A DNA stretch of 64,000 nucleotides from Oxobacter pfennigii (GCF_001317355.1 NZ_LKET01000039.1:1-64000), one strand, 5' to 3'. Positions 8,315-17,886 are shown, numbered from the stretch's first letter. Made by a program: numbers and translations. Notes: generated by a model from the letters alone, not told the origin.

Positions 8315-9010
8315 ATGAAAAGAATAATCTATATTACGATTTCAGTTCTCACATTAATTGCGGTACTTTCATCCTGCTCTTTTAAAAATACAGTTAATAC
8401 GGCTTCTTTAAATGCTTCCGGTGAAAATAAAGAGAAAAACCCGAATATTTCAATCCAATCGCCGATGACATTATCAAATAATGATATGTTTCCTATTGTT
8501 GGACAACATCAATATTTAAGATTAAAAATGGTTGAAGGAAAGTATTATGAGGATTGGAATCCGGGGGCATTCATAGGGACCATATGGGAAGGCTATTTTA
8601 TTATTGAACTGGCAGATGAATCCGGCAATACTATTGCCCAAGCTGATTTAAGTAAACTATATAACGAGCCATTGATTTTTAATTCTTCTTTTCAGGTTCA
8701 GTTCGATGATTATAATAACGACGGTAATATTGACTTTACAATAGGCCAGTACGCATCAAGCAATGGCAGGAATTATAAGCTGTTTACATTAGGAAAGGAT
8801 GGGAAAATAGAAGAACTGCCTGTTAAAGGGTATTCTTCATTGTTTATAAGCAATACGACAGGATATTACTCCACAAAACTTACAAAGGTAGATAACAGCA
8901 CATTTAAAATAGAGTATTATGATAATTCAGAAGGAAAAAGTTTTGAAGATACCTTTAAATGGGGTAGTAAGGAATTTATTAAGGTTGAAAGCCATGAGCT
9001 TCCTAAGTAA
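8315..9010 (+). CDS. lipoprotein with Asp-rich calcium-type loop
   Basis: The 231-residue product starts with a lipoprotein signal (SSCS, lipidated Cys about residue 21). Residues 130-145 contain DDYNNDGNIDFTIGQ, the Dx[DN]xDGxxD loop seen in FG-GAP/VCBS and EF-hand-like calcium sites. The remainder is beta-rich with a WEGYFIIELADESGN segment. An AAAGGGGGG ribosome site lies upstream. It is probably an extracellular lipid-anchored protein whose ligand is unknown. Confidence 0.7.
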   Translation: MKRIIYITISVLTLIAVLSSCSFKNTVNTASLNASGENKEKNPNISIQSPMTLSNNDMFPIVGQHQYLRLKMVEGKYYEDWNPGAFIGTIWEGYFIIELADESGNTIAQADLSKLYNEPLIFNSSFQVQFDDYNNDGNIDFTIGQYASSNGRNYKLFTLGKDGKIEELPVKGYSSLFISNTTGYYSTKLTKVDNSTFKIEYYDNSEGKSFEDTFKWGSKEFIKVESHELPK

Positions 9011-9094
9011 GTGAAACTGCTGAAAACAATATTGAGTGAGTGCAAAATGCCGTATTAATACATGATCCAGATATTATGTCCAGGAAGTGATTTA

Positions 9095-9718
9095 ATGTAT
9101 AAAAAAACATTGTTTTTGATATCAATTGTGATTATTCACACATTATTATTAACTGGGTGCTTTAACAAAGAGATAAAATTGGATTACATACAAGTTCCTG
9201 ATGAAATCTTCATCCAGAGTTACGAGAATAAGGACGATGTGGATAAATTGGGTTCTGAGTTAAAAGAATTAAAAACAAAAGGGGCCGGTATGGAAGAACA
9301 GCGAAAGGTTTTGGACAAAATAGGGAAACTCTTTAATGAGTCCAGAATTCAGGTAAAAGATAAGGATTTTATAAATAAGGTTATAAGGGAAATTCAGAAT
9401 TCGGAGGGGATAATAGAAGTCAATGGTGCAACATTGCCAAAGAGCGAAGTGATATTTAGGCTGCAGTTCAATTACGAAAATATAAAGAAGTCCACGGTAA
9501 AGAAGAATGGTAATACTACAGTAACTGAAGTAACAAACAATACTTTAAATGATCTCAATCAAGTATATATAATCGATATTACTATTTTCTCAGATGGGAC
9601 GACACTTGTTCCAAGATATGATAAAACTGATCCGTCAAATACCGTTATAGTTAAAGCCAAACTGGATCAGGAAATCATTGACTATATTACAGATTTCTAT
9701 AGTTCAAGAAAAAAGTAG
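9095..9718 (+). CDS. putative lipoprotein of unknown function
   Basis: I start this at ATG 9095 (MYKKTLFLISIV), preceded by AGGAAGTGA; the frame is open to 9062, but those codons lie before the ribosome site. The 207-residue product has a lipoprotein signal (LLLTGC) and a helical Lys/Glu-rich segment (about 40-95). A beta-rich C-terminal half follows, containing DLNQVYIIDITIFSDGTTLV. No known domain was recognised. Confidence 0.7.
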   Translation: MYKKTLFLISIVIIHTLLLTGCFNKEIKLDYIQVPDEIFIQSYENKDDVDKLGSELKELKTKGAGMEEQRKVLDKIGKLFNESRIQVKDKDFINKVIREIQNSEGIIEVNGATLPKSEVIFRLQFNYENIKKSTVKKNGNTTVTEVTNNTLNDLNQVYIIDITIFSDGTTLVPRYDKTDPSNTVIVKAKLDQEIIDYITDFYSSRKK

Positions 9719-9723
9719 TTAAT

Positions 9724-9810
9724 ATGAGTATATTTAATTCTAAAGTGAGATTAAATCCAGAGGATGCACTGAATCTGGTCAAAGAGAATTCAATATTAAA
9801 AGAAGAATGA
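9724..9810 (+). pseudogene. truncated paralogue of the 13380-13706 gene
   Basis: This short frame reads MSIFNSKVRLNPEDALNLVK and then ENSILKEE before a stop. The first 20 residues match the start of the protein at 13380 (MSKRIFKVSINPENALNKIK) at more than half of the positions. Only the N-terminal quarter remains. It follows the lipoprotein gene by 5 bp and ends in front of the MFS gene. It is best read as a gene remnant left by recombination. Confidence 0.5.
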
Positions 9811-9827
9811 TGATAAAAGGAGTAGTA

Positions 9828-11095
9828 ATGGATACAGAGATTGAAAACAAGTCAAGTGAATCAAGTTTTAGTGGATTTAAAAGAAATGAAGTACCAAAAG
9901 AAAAGCTATGGAATCTCAATTTTATCTTATTGTTTCAAGGACAGGCTGTATCAATTTTAGGGGATAATGTTTTTGACATAGCTCTTCGTTTTTGGATTCT
10001 TTCTAAAACAGGCTCTGTATCATTGATGGGTGTGCTCTTAGCGGTTGCTACTTTACCAAAAGTATTTATCTCTCCTTTTGCAGGAACATTTGTAGACAGG
10101 CATGATAGAAAAAAAGTATTAATAACGGCTGACATCATTAGAGCCATAGCCATCTTCTGCATTGGAATAGCGGCTGTAGCAGGATTTTTACAGGTATGGA
10201 TGGTTTTTATATCATGTATTGTTGTAGATATATGCGGTTGTTTCTTTAATCCAACAATAAATTCATGCATACCTGATGTAGTTCCGCAATCTAAATTATT
10301 AAAGGCAAATTCCATACTTTCTTCAATTAGCTCTGTAAATGATATGGTAGGATATGCATTTGGCGGGTTTCTGGTTCAAATTATCGGTGCACCGGTTCTG
10401 TTTGTCATTAATGGATTTAGCTTTTTATTTTCAGCTGTTTCTGAATGTTTCACTAAAATACCGCAAATTAAATCGTCTTCAGAGAAACTGAATTTTATGG
10501 AAGATATGAAGGCAGGCATACCGTAAATAATCTAAAGGGCCTTAAGTATCTTTTTATTGCAATTTCTTTTTTGAATTTTTGTGCTTCAATGTCGATGACT
10601 CTCACATTACCTTGGTTTAAATTCAATAATCAGCTTGGGGTCGGATTATATGGAGTATCTATGGCTGTAAATACTTTTGGAATATTTATAGGTTATGCTA
10701 TCCTATCAGTTATTGAAATAAAAAAAGAAAAAAAGTTTTTTGTATTTATCATGAGCGGAATCTTAATTTCTTGTACAATGATTATTTATTCCATGACACT
10801 AAATTTTTATTTAATTGCAGTGTTGTTTTTTATTGATGGATTATGCTTGGCAGCAATGGGATCATTACTTCAAACAAGCATACAAAGCTGCGTACCTCCA
10901 AATATGAGATCAAAAGTATTTGCTTTTAGAAATACCTTATATACTGCTTTAATGCCAATCGGTATGATGATTGCCGGTATGTTAGGGGAAAAAATACAAA
11001 TGAATATAATTATTTTTGCTGATTATGCAGTATTTCTTATGCTGTTTATCTATCTTTCATTTTTATCAAGCGTTAAGAAAATAATTAATATATAA
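9828..11095 (+). pseudogene. MFS efflux transporter, frameshifted
   Basis: Both halves together make a typical 12-helix major facilitator protein of about 422 residues. The first half (ATG 9828, site AAAAGGAG) contains FQGQAVSILGDNVFDIALRF and the MFS loop FVDRHDRKKVLI. It is closest in style to macrolide-efflux (MefA-type) exporters. The frame is lost at 10520-10530, where GGCATACCGTAAATAAT ends the first half after KAGIP. The second half continues in another frame from VNNLKGLKYLF to a stop at 11095. A small deletion at the junction (expected ...RYVNN) explains the break. The gene is probably dead, or recently inactivated given how well both halves are kept. Confidence 0.8.
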
Positions 11096-11369
11096 CAAGG
11101 TAATCTTACTAAGATTTAAATTATGGCGTGGACAATACTATAAAATACTCCTGCATACTTACTTAGTAATTTGACATCAAGCAAATGTGCAGAAAGTTAT
11201 ACAGAATCGATTGGCCAGCAGTTTGATATAAAACTTGGGTTAAGTCAATCGAAGATGATATTGCACCGTTACAGTTTTTGTAAATTTTAAAGCCGGTGTT
11301 TACAAAAAATCAATTTTTTAAAATAAAATCACATTTGTAAACGCAATGCTGTCAAGGAAATTCGGGAAT

Positions 11370-11385
11370 TGTTCCGCGTGAAACA
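11370..11385. other. parS-like palindrome in gap 11096-11540
   Basis: TGTTCCGCGTGAAACA differs at one base from TGTTCCACGTGAAACA, a known Firmicute ParB-binding parS variant, and at two bases from the consensus TGTTTCACGTGAAACA. It lies in a 445-bp gene-free stretch that shows no other clear feature. parS sites usually cluster near the replication origin, and no origin genes are in view. Confidence 0.5.
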
Positions 11386-11540
11386 TTTTTTGGAGTTTAT
11401 ACAAATTAAATCCAAATTATGTGAGCTGGAATGTAATCACAGTTCTATTTTGAAAAATAAGTTTGATAATAAATAAAAGGAATAGAATCAAATCTGTGGA
11501 ATTTATTAGTAGTAAAAATATTTTATGGGAGGCTACAAAA

Positions 11541-12074
11541 ATGGTAAAGCGCAAAAATCTACTAGACTACTATATGCTTGCTATAGTAGCAATCGGCATA
11601 ATAACTTTTGCAACCCTGCCCTCAATTATTGGCTCTATTAATTATAGAGAAATAGACAGGAATGTTCACGGTTACTACGATGCGTTAATGTCACAGGATT
11701 ATGAAAAGGCATATAGCTACGTTTTATTATATGATAGAGGTGTTGACATGGGCCCGGAATATATATATGAGGAAGGTAAGGCAATTTATATTTCCAGGAT
11801 GAACAAGTTGACACAGGAAAAAGGATATAAAGTTTTAAATGCAAGCATTAATCCTGAAAAAGATAGTCACGGCCAGCTCCGTTATAGAGTAGAGCTTGAA
11901 ATACTGATTGATGGTGAAAAACGGAAATATAATGAATGGGTAAAAATTGCTAATATGAAATTATATATAGGCAGTGAAGATATATATGCACCTTTAAGAG
12001 ATGGCAGGATGGAAGTAAGAAAAAGTTACCATATCGAAAAAAATGGTACAACTGGTAAATTTGTATATGCTTAA
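11541..12074 (+). CDS. membrane-anchored protein of unknown function
   Basis: Start at ATG 11541 (MVKRKNLLDYYMLAIVAIGI) with a GGGAGG ribosome site; the longer frame from 11463 is not needed. The 177-residue product has one N-terminal membrane segment (about 10-32). An extracytoplasmic domain follows that begins with a helix, NVHGYYDALMSQDYEKAYSY, and continues with beta strands. This arrangement resembles NTF2-like/DUF4878-type lipoprotein domains, but the match is only structural in feel. Confidence 0.6.
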   Translation: MVKRKNLLDYYMLAIVAIGIITFATLPSIIGSINYREIDRNVHGYYDALMSQDYEKAYSYVLLYDRGVDMGPEYIYEEGKAIYISRMNKLTQEKGYKVLNASINPEKDSHGQLRYRVELEILIDGEKRKYNEWVKIANMKLYIGSEDIYAPLRDGRMEVRKSYHIEKNGTTGKFVYA

Positions 12075-12203
12075 AATGCATTAACCAGGCTGAAAAATAT
12101 GATATTTAATGAATTTTCAGTAAACATTACTTAATAAAAGGTTATACATCAATAATAAATAGTATAATAGACATATAAACATAAATCTAAGCGAGGTAGA
12201 ATA

Positions 12204-12746
12204 ATGAAAAAATCAGTTATTGCAATTTTTATGTTAGTTTTTGTATTGTTGATTGGATGCGGCAAACCTGTACAAACTAATGAAGGAAATAATGATGTAA
12301 ATGGAAACGTACAAACAGAAGATGAGACTGCCGGTAAAAGTGCGGTTGTATATACTAATACTCAGTATGGCTTTAATTTTTCCCTGCCTGATAGCTGGAA
12401 AGGCTATACCATTGTAGATGAAACATGGGAAGGCGCAGCCACAGGAGAGAGCGACGGAGAAAAAATAGTGGAAAACGGTCCGCTTATTTCTATAAGGCAT
12501 CCTCAATGGACTGCTGAAAAACCCAGGCAGGATATCCCTATAATGGTATTCACCACTGAGCAGTGGAACTCACTTTTGGAAGGAAAGTTTCATATAGGGG
12601 CGGCGCCCATTGATCCAAGCGAGCTGGGGCGTAACAATAGTTATGTTTTTGCACTTCCGGCACGATATAACTATTCTTTCCCCGAAGGATATGAAGAGGT
12701 AGAAGAAATATTAAAGGGAAACCCTCTTCAACCCATTAATAAATAA
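12204..12746 (+). CDS. lipoprotein with PsbP-like domain
   Basis: The 180-residue product has a lipoprotein signal (LLIGCG, Cys about residue 19), an acidic Asn-rich linker, and a domain beginning YTNTQYGFNFSLPDSWKGY. This is the hallmark of small PsbP-like domains common in Clostridia lipoproteins. An AGCGAGGT ribosome site lies upstream. The molecular role of such proteins is not known. Confidence 0.7.
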   Translation: MKKSVIAIFMLVFVLLIGCGKPVQTNEGNNDVNGNVQTEDETAGKSAVVYTNTQYGFNFSLPDSWKGYTIVDETWEGAATGESDGEKIVENGPLISIRHPQWTAEKPRQDIPIMVFTTEQWNSLLEGKFHIGAAPIDPSELGRNNSYVFALPARYNYSFPEGYEEVEEILKGNPLQPINK

Positions 12747-12776
12747 ACTCTGGCAATAGGATTGTAAGGTGAAATT

Positions 12777-13172
12777 TTGGAACACTCTATAAAAACTTCT
12801 AAAGCTCAGGAATTCATTGATATAACCCATTTAGTCAAAGATGAAGTCAGAAAAAGCGAAGTTTTGGATGGGCTGGCAATAGTATTTGCACCCCATACCA
12901 CAGCCGGAGTAACCTTAAATGAAAATGCTGACCCGGATGTTGTTCATGATATTTTACATACATTGGACAAAGTATTTCCGGAGCATAATAACGGCTACCG
13001 CCATATGGAAGGCAACTCCCATGCTCATATCAAAGCATCCTTAATGGGTTCATCCTGCACTGTAATTATCGAAGGCGGAAATCTGAAGCTAGGTACATGG
13101 CAGGGAATATACTTCTGTGAATTTGATGGTCCAAGGAACAGAAAGGTATATATAAAGGTAATGGGCATATAA
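12777..13172 (+). CDS. YjbQ-family protein (UPF0047, thiamin phosphate synthase-like)
   Basis: The 131-residue protein spans the full length of the YjbQ family. It carries the conserved FAPHTTAGVTLNENADPDV, the EGNSHAHIKASLMGSS and the closing GTWQGIYFCEFDGPR segments. Members have weak (secondary) thiamin phosphate synthase activity in vitro; the real cellular role is unsettled. The His residues in PHTT and NSHAH are the expected metal or phosphate ligands. It starts with TTG behind AAGGTGA, 30 bp after the PsbP-like lipoprotein gene. Confidence 0.9.
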   Translation: MEHSIKTSKAQEFIDITHLVKDEVRKSEVLDGLAIVFAPHTTAGVTLNENADPDVVHDILHTLDKVFPEHNNGYRHMEGNSHAHIKASLMGSSCTVIIEGGNLKLGTWQGIYFCEFDGPRNRKVYIKVMGI

Positions 13173-13379
13173 CTTTACTATCTATTAAAGATAATTTGTC
13201 AAAAGTTTATGATGCTTTATAGGGAGTCTGAATATAAAAATTTGGGCTCTCTTTATTATTTATGTAAAACATTTACTCATAATGATACGTCTTAGATAGA
13301 AAACATGCTCGAAACTAAAATTGTTAGAGACGCTGAAGAATATATTTATGGAAAAAAATAACCGGAGGGGGCAATATTT

Positions 13380-13706
13380 ATGAGCAAGCGCATTTTTAAA
13401 GTTAGTATAAACCCGGAGAATGCACTGAATAAGATCAAGCAGGATTGCGATGCAGATTTAATACATGAAGAAATAAATGATTTAGGTGACGGACGTTTTA
13501 TCGGTACGTTGATTTTTGAAAAATATTTTATGCGGGTAAGCAACAGGGCAGCGCTGGTTGTAATTGCCGGCAATATAAAAGGAGAGACTGAAGTGAGGGC
13601 AGTTGCCACAGGAAGCGCACAGGGGATAATTTTTGATTTTGATTGGGGCGCAGCCGACGATTTTGTCAGCGATGTTGAGTATATTTTAAGGGACTATCTT
13701 GTTTAA
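13380..13706 (+). CDS. conserved small protein, DUF6054-like
   Basis: The 108-residue protein has no signal peptide and alternates strands and helices, with a characteristic FKVSINPENALNKIKQ start and a GEYEVRAVATG-like middle (here GETEVRAVATGSAQG). It resembles the DUF6054 family; I give this from memory. GGAGGGGGC lies just upstream. The membrane protein gene of the DUF3784 type follows after 18 bp, so the two are likely co-transcribed. A truncated copy of its N-terminus sits at 9724-9810. Confidence 0.6.
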   Translation: MSKRIFKVSINPENALNKIKQDCDADLIHEEINDLGDGRFIGTLIFEKYFMRVSNRAALVVIAGNIKGETEVRAVATGSAQGIIFDFDWGAADDFVSDVEYILRDYLV

Positions 13707-13724
13707 TGCTTAGGAGGGCTTACT

Positions 13725-14060
13725 ATGAATGCATGGGTAATAACATGCTTGATGCTTGCAGTGTTATTTGGAATAATGGGGGTAATTCTTGCCTTATTAA
13801 AAGAAAAAGGTGCAATGTTAATTAGTGGATTTAATACTCTTGCAAGGGAAGAAAGAGAAAAATATGATAAGAAGAAAATGAGTATAGATGCGAGAAATAA
13901 TTTCCTTCTTTGGTCTGTAATACTACTCTTTGGAGCAGGTTTATCTTATTTCTTCAGTAATTATTTTGCAGTGTTTGCAATGCTCATTTGGATAATTCTA
14001 TTTTTCAAAGGTGTCCATATTGATACAGATAAGGCTTTTGACAAGTACAAAAAAGCATAG
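13725..14060 (+). CDS. DUF3784-family membrane protein
   Basis: The 111-residue protein has three membrane segments (about 5-25, 62-80 and 84-100). A cytoplasmic stretch has the family signature LISGFNTLAREEREKYD. Function unknown. It has an AGGAGGGC ribosome site and lies 18 bp after the preceding small-protein gene. Confidence 0.85.
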   Translation: MNAWVITCLMLAVLFGIMGVILALLKEKGAMLISGFNTLAREEREKYDKKKMSIDARNNFLLWSVILLFGAGLSYFFSNYFAVFAMLIWIILFFKGVHIDTDKAFDKYKKA

Positions 14061-14269
14061 TCAGGGCAATTATATCTCCTATATATTATAATGGGATACC
14101 TTTGACATAATAAAAGGTTTACTGCCTGGGGCATTTAACTTTAACTAAATTATAAAACCGCATTATAGGGAGTCCCTTATCGGACCCGAATCATACCTGA
14201 ACCGTATTTGTAGGACAAGGAATACCAATAGGTGGGCATGAGAAATTAAAAGTATTGAGGGGGATCTGA

Positions 14270-14782
14270 ATGAATCTGAGGGCAATTAGCATTTCAGCTC
14301 TATTACTGTTAATGATTTTTTTAATGTATAATATTCTAGGTGTTGGTACAACTATACTCATATTTGCAATTATATTTTTAGCATGGGCTGTCTTATTAAG
14401 CATCAAACCTGAATACTACGATAAGTTTTTAAGTTTTATGAATCCTGGATTATACTGCGTGTATAAAGAAAAAGGTACTGACTTCATTAGAAAAAAGAGA
14501 AGGATAGATATAATAGGTTACTACATCATTTCCGTTGTTACTGGATTAAATGCATTTATGCAGATAAAATTAAGGGATAAATTTGATATAAGCTCCTCAT
14601 TTAGCTTAATTGAAATCTTACCCTTTGCCATAGTAGTCGTTGTGGTAATTTTCATAATTAATTATATTTGTATCTTAATAGCAAAGAAATCCAAAACTGC
14701 TGATGAAGACCTAACATGGAATATTATCGTAGGCATTATTTTTGCAATTATTTTAATTGGATTTATAAGCTTAATATTTTAA
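14270..14782 (+). CDS. multi-pass membrane protein of unknown function
   Basis: The 170-residue product has about five hydrophobic segments and no recognised motif. The N-terminal half pairs two helices with a loop IKPEYYDKFLSFMNPG. The second half has three helices and a KKSKTADEDL loop. A GAGGGGGA ribosome site precedes the ATG. Confidence 0.6.
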   Translation: MNLRAISISALLLLMIFLMYNILGVGTTILIFAIIFLAWAVLLSIKPEYYDKFLSFMNPGLYCVYKEKGTDFIRKKRRIDIIGYYIISVVTGLNAFMQIKLRDKFDISSSFSLIEILPFAIVVVVVIFIINYICILIAKKSKTADEDLTWNIIVGIIFAIILIGFISLIF

Positions 14783-14815
14783 TTAATTTAACTTTATATG
14801 AGGAGATATTTAAAG

Positions 14816-15346
14816 ATGAATATAACTATAAGGCAGGAAACTGAAAAAGATTATGAATTTTCAGAAACAGTGGTAGAAAAAGCATTTAAAAATGCAGAGC
14901 ATAGTGACCATACAGAGCAATTTTTAGTTGCTAAATTGAGAAAAAGTAATGTGTTTGTACCAGAACTTTGCCTCGTTGCAGAAATTAACGAAGAAATTGT
15001 AGGGCATATAATGCTTACAAAACTACTCGTTAAAGATGGCGAAAAGAAATACGAATCATTGGCATTAGCCCCTGTTTCAGTTTTACCTGAATATCAGAAT
15101 AAAGGAATCGGCAGCAAATTAATTCTTCAAAGCCTGAAGATTTCAAAAGAAATGGGCTTCGAATCAGTAATTGTTCTCGGGCATGATAAATATTATCCTC
15201 GATTTGGGTTTAGGCCTGCAAGTAAATGGGGAATCAAAACCCCATTTGATGTACCGGATGAGTCGTTTATGGCATTGGAACTTAAAGACGGAAGTCTTGA
15301 TGGCATTACAGGAACTGTGGTTTATAGTAAAGAGTTTTTTGAATAA
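14816..15346 (+). CDS. GNAT-family N-acetyltransferase
   Basis: The 176-residue protein shows the GNAT fold: an N-terminal IRQETEKDYE strand-helix, then VAEINEEIVGHIMLT. The acetyl-CoA-binding motif A follows as LAPVSVLPEYQNKGIGSKLI, then the substrate-side motif VLGHDKYYPRFGF. This resembles the YhbS-like subgroup. The start is ATG 14816, with AGGAGAT upstream; the frame open to 14798 begins before that site. The acceptor substrate is unknown. Confidence 0.9.
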   Translation: MNITIRQETEKDYEFSETVVEKAFKNAEHSDHTEQFLVAKLRKSNVFVPELCLVAEINEEIVGHIMLTKLLVKDGEKKYESLALAPVSVLPEYQNKGIGSKLILQSLKISKEMGFESVIVLGHDKYYPRFGFRPASKWGIKTPFDVPDESFMALELKDGSLDGITGTVVYSKEFFE

Positions 15347-15389
15347 GGTATATTATTATAACTCACATGCGGTTATTATTGTTTATAAT

Positions 15390-15480
15390 TTAAGGGACGA
15401 TCCTCACGCCCGACACTGGTCTTGCGTAAAGGATGCCGTACGGGGCTGTCATATAAAAGCACGATATGACAGGACGGTGT
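15390..15480 (+). other. structured GC-rich leader upstream of the AraC gene
   Basis: This segment is more GC-rich than its surroundings and contains a perfect 9-bp hairpin, CTGTCATAT (15446-15454) with ATATGACAG (15464-15472). It lies 40-130 bp upstream of the regulator start. The GGGGCTGTC at 15442-15450 equals the tip of the inverted-repeat element family at 31252 and 39100, so it may be a worn copy of that element. I recognise no riboswitch class. Confidence 0.4.
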
Positions 15481-15521
15481 AATATCTCCAGTGATATTAT
15501 ATGTATAAGGAGGGGAGGCAG

Positions 15522-16385
15522 GTGGAGTGGCTTAATAAAATGATGGACGCCATAGATTATATTGAAATGAATATGGAAAGAACAATCGGTATTGAGGATA
15601 TAGCAAAGGCAGCGTGTTCTTCCCACTTTCATTTCCAGCGTATGTTTCATATGCTGACCGGCTTTACTGTGGCGGAATACATACGTAACAGAAAACTGAC
15701 CCTTGCTGCCCAGGAACTTGCCATATCATCAAATATCAGGGTTATCGATGTGGCTTTGAAGTATGGGTATGACTCACCGGAGTCTTTTGCAAAAGCCTTC
15801 CGGAGGGCTCATGGAATTGCGCCCTCGGCAGCACGGGAACCCGGGGCAAAGCTTAAGGCATTTCCGCGCATTTCTTTCCATATATCATTGAAGGGAGATA
15901 AGGATATGGATTATAAGATTATCGAAAAGGAAGCATTTAAAGTTATAGGCAAATCTATAAGGGTTTCTACAAAGGACGGAGAAAACTTAAAAAGTATACC
16001 GGAATTCTGGAGCGAATGCAATGCCGACGGGACAAGTGATAAACTTTACGCTATTAGCGACAAAAAAATTATGTTTGGAATATGCATGGATTTTGAAGAA
16101 AATATGGAACAATTCTCTTACATGGTTGCCGTCGAGCATACCGATAACCCGGGTTCAGCTAGTTTTGAAATCAGAGAAATCCCTGCCGCTTCATGGGCTA
16201 TATTCACATCAACAGGGCCTATGCCCGGCGCTATACAGGATGTGTGGGCAAGGATTTTCCAGGAGTGGTTTCCGGCAACGGGATTTGAACATGCTAACGG
16301 GCCGGAGCTTGAAGTCTACCTTCCGGGAGATGCAGCAGCAAAGGATTATAAATGCGAAGTATGGATACCGGTAGTAAAAAAATAG
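15522..16385 (+). CDS. AraC-type regulator with GyrI-like effector domain
   Basis: The 287-residue protein begins with an AraC/XylS DNA-binding domain with two helix-turn-helix units (about 1-105; IEDIAKAACSSHFHFQRMF and IRVIDVALKYGYDSPESFAK). A GyrI-like/SoxR-type effector-binding domain follows (about 130-285; ending GPELEVYLPGD). Such proteins sense small hydrophobic or cationic compounds and often activate efflux or detoxification genes. I chose GTG 15522 because GGAGGGGAGG lies just upstream; the ATG at 15501 lies before this site. Possible targets include a neighbour, but the adjacent ABC operon is convergent. Confidence 0.88.
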   Translation: MEWLNKMMDAIDYIEMNMERTIGIEDIAKAACSSHFHFQRMFHMLTGFTVAEYIRNRKLTLAAQELAISSNIRVIDVALKYGYDSPESFAKAFRRAHGIAPSAAREPGAKLKAFPRISFHISLKGDKDMDYKIIEKEAFKVIGKSIRVSTKDGENLKSIPEFWSECNADGTSDKLYAISDKKIMFGICMDFEENMEQFSYMVAVEHTDNPGSASFEIREIPAASWAIFTSTGPMPGAIQDVWARIFQEWFPATGFEHANGPELEVYLPGDAAAKDYKCEVWIPVVKK

Positions 16386-16393
16386 TTATTATA

Positions 16394-16433
16394 AAAGGTC
16401 ATGCCGATGTTTTTATGCACCTGCATGACCTTT
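16394..16433. terminator. bidirectional terminator between araC-type gene and ABC operon
   Basis: Perfect 11-bp stem AAAGGTCATGC (16394-16404) and GCATGACCTTT (16423-16433), with A-rich sequence before and T-rich sequence after, between two convergent genes. Confidence 0.8.
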
Positions 16434-16435
16434 GT

Positions 16436-17173
16436 TTAAGATTGCTTGACCCTGTATAAAAATTGCTTTGTTCGCTCTTCTTTTGGGTTATCAAAAATTT
16501 CTCTGGCGCTGCCTTCTTCAACGATTACTCCGCCGTCCATGAATAGCACCCGGCTGGCAACTTCCTTTGCAAAACCCATCTCGTGAGTGACAACAATCAT
16601 GGTCATGCCTTCCTTTGCAACGGATTTCATTACCTCTAAAACCTCGCCCACAAGCTCGGGGTCTAAGGCTGATGTAGGTTCGTCAAACAATATAACTTCA
16701 GGATTGATTGCCAGGGCTCTTGCTATTCCTACACGCTGCTGCTGGCCTCCCGATAACTGGGAGGGATAATAATTAAGCCTGTCCTGCAAGCCTACCTTTT
16801 CTAAATAGTGGATACTTTCCTTAAGAGCCTGCTCCTTGCTTTTCTTTTTTACGACGATAAGGGCTTCCATAACATTTTCCAGTGCGGTTTTATTTTTAAA
16901 CAGGCAATATTGCTGGAATACCATGGCTGTGCTTTTACGCAGCTGCGCAATCTGTTCTTTTTTTACTTTCTCGGTATCCACAGTAAGATCGCCAAGTTTA
17001 ATTATGCCTTTATCGGGCTTTTCAAGATAATTTATGCATCTTAAAAGGGTTGATTTGCCGGAGCCGCTGGGTCCTATTATTACAAATACATCACCCTTGT
17101 TAACCTTAAGGTTGATGCCTTTCAATACTTCATTTTTATGGAAGGATTTATGAATATCTTTAAGCTCTATCAC
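16436..17173 (-). CDS. polar amino acid ABC transporter, ATP-binding subunit
   Basis: The 245-residue ATPase has all ABC motifs: Walker [11 protein letters not shown]-loop, signature LSGGQQQR, Walker [13 protein letters not shown] and the switch His in VVTHEMGFA. The [15 protein letters not shown] segment is typical of the PAAT (glutamine/cystine type) family. Its start overlaps the stop of the permease gene by 4 bp, so the two are translationally coupled. It powers uptake of the ligand captured by the binding protein encoded upstream. Confidence 0.95.
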   Translation of the reverse strand: MIELKDIHKSFHKNEVLKGINLKVNKGDVFVIIGPSGSGKSTLLRCINYLEKPDKGIIKLGDLTVDTEKVKKEQIAQLRKSTAMVFQQYCLFKNKTALENVMEALIVVKKKSKEQALKESIHYLEKVGLQDRLNYYPSQLSGGQQQRVGIARALAINPEVILFDEPTSALDPELVGEVLEVMKSVAKEGMTMIVVTHEMGFAKEVASRVLFMDGGVIVEEGSAREIFDNPKEERTKQFLYRVKQS

Positions 17174-17886
17174 CGTGCAATTCCTCCTTCATACCGTCTG
17201 ACTCTTTTCTCAAGGGAGTTTACACCCTTCTCCACGACCAGGCATATGAGCCAGTAAATCAAGGCTGCGTCAATGTATACCTCAAAGAACCTCAATCCCC
17301 GTGCTCCTACTATTTTAGCGCCGCCCATTATTTCAACAACGGCTATGATAAAAGCCAGTGAAGTATCCTTTAAAAGCCCTATAAAGGTATTGCCGAAGTT
17401 GGGCAGGGCAACCAATAAGGCCTGGGGCAATACAATCCTTTTCATAGCCTGATATGTACTCATTCCGACGGAATAAGCCGCTTCCAATTGTCCTTTGTCA
17501 ATTGCTTGAATTGCCGCCCGGATGGTTTCGGACAAATAAGCGCCGACGTTTAAAGAAAAAGATATGTATACAAATACAATGGCCGGAATATTGCTCACAT
17601 CCAAATTCCAGCTATAATTTGCATGCATATAGTTAAGAACCTTCGGTATCCCATAATATGCGAGATACATTTGAACAAGCAGGGGCGTTCCACGGGTGAA
17701 GGATACATACAGTGAGGCAATCCTTCTTAATACAGGAACCTTATATATTTTTATAAGTGCCGTGACAAGTCCTATGATTAATCCAAAGAACATTGAAACA
17801 ATTGAAATTATTAATGTAATAGGTAAATAGCGTATTATTTCGGGAACAGACTTAATCATGTAATTAAAATCAAAAATCGTTTCCAC
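17170..17886 (-). CDS. polar amino acid ABC transporter, permease subunit
   Basis: The 238-residue inner-membrane protein has about five membrane segments and the conserved EAA loop [20 protein letters not shown] that docks with the ATPase. The N-terminal [16 protein letters not shown] and [18 protein letters not shown] are typical of the HisM/GlnP permease family. One permease gene implies a homodimer. It lies 187 bp downstream of the binding-protein gene, with a hairpin in the gap. Confidence 0.95.
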   Translation of the reverse strand: METIFDFNYMIKSVPEIIRYLPITLIISIVSMFFGLIIGLVTALIKIYKVPVLRRIASLYVSFTRGTPLLVQMYLAYYGIPKVLNYMHANYSWNLDVSNIPAIVFVYISFSLNVGAYLSETIRAAIQAIDKGQLEAAYSVGMSTYQAMKRIVLPQALLVALPNFGNTFIGLLKDTSLAFIIAVVEIMGGAKIVGARGLRFFEVYIDAALIYWLICLVVEKGVNSLEKRVRRYEGGIAR

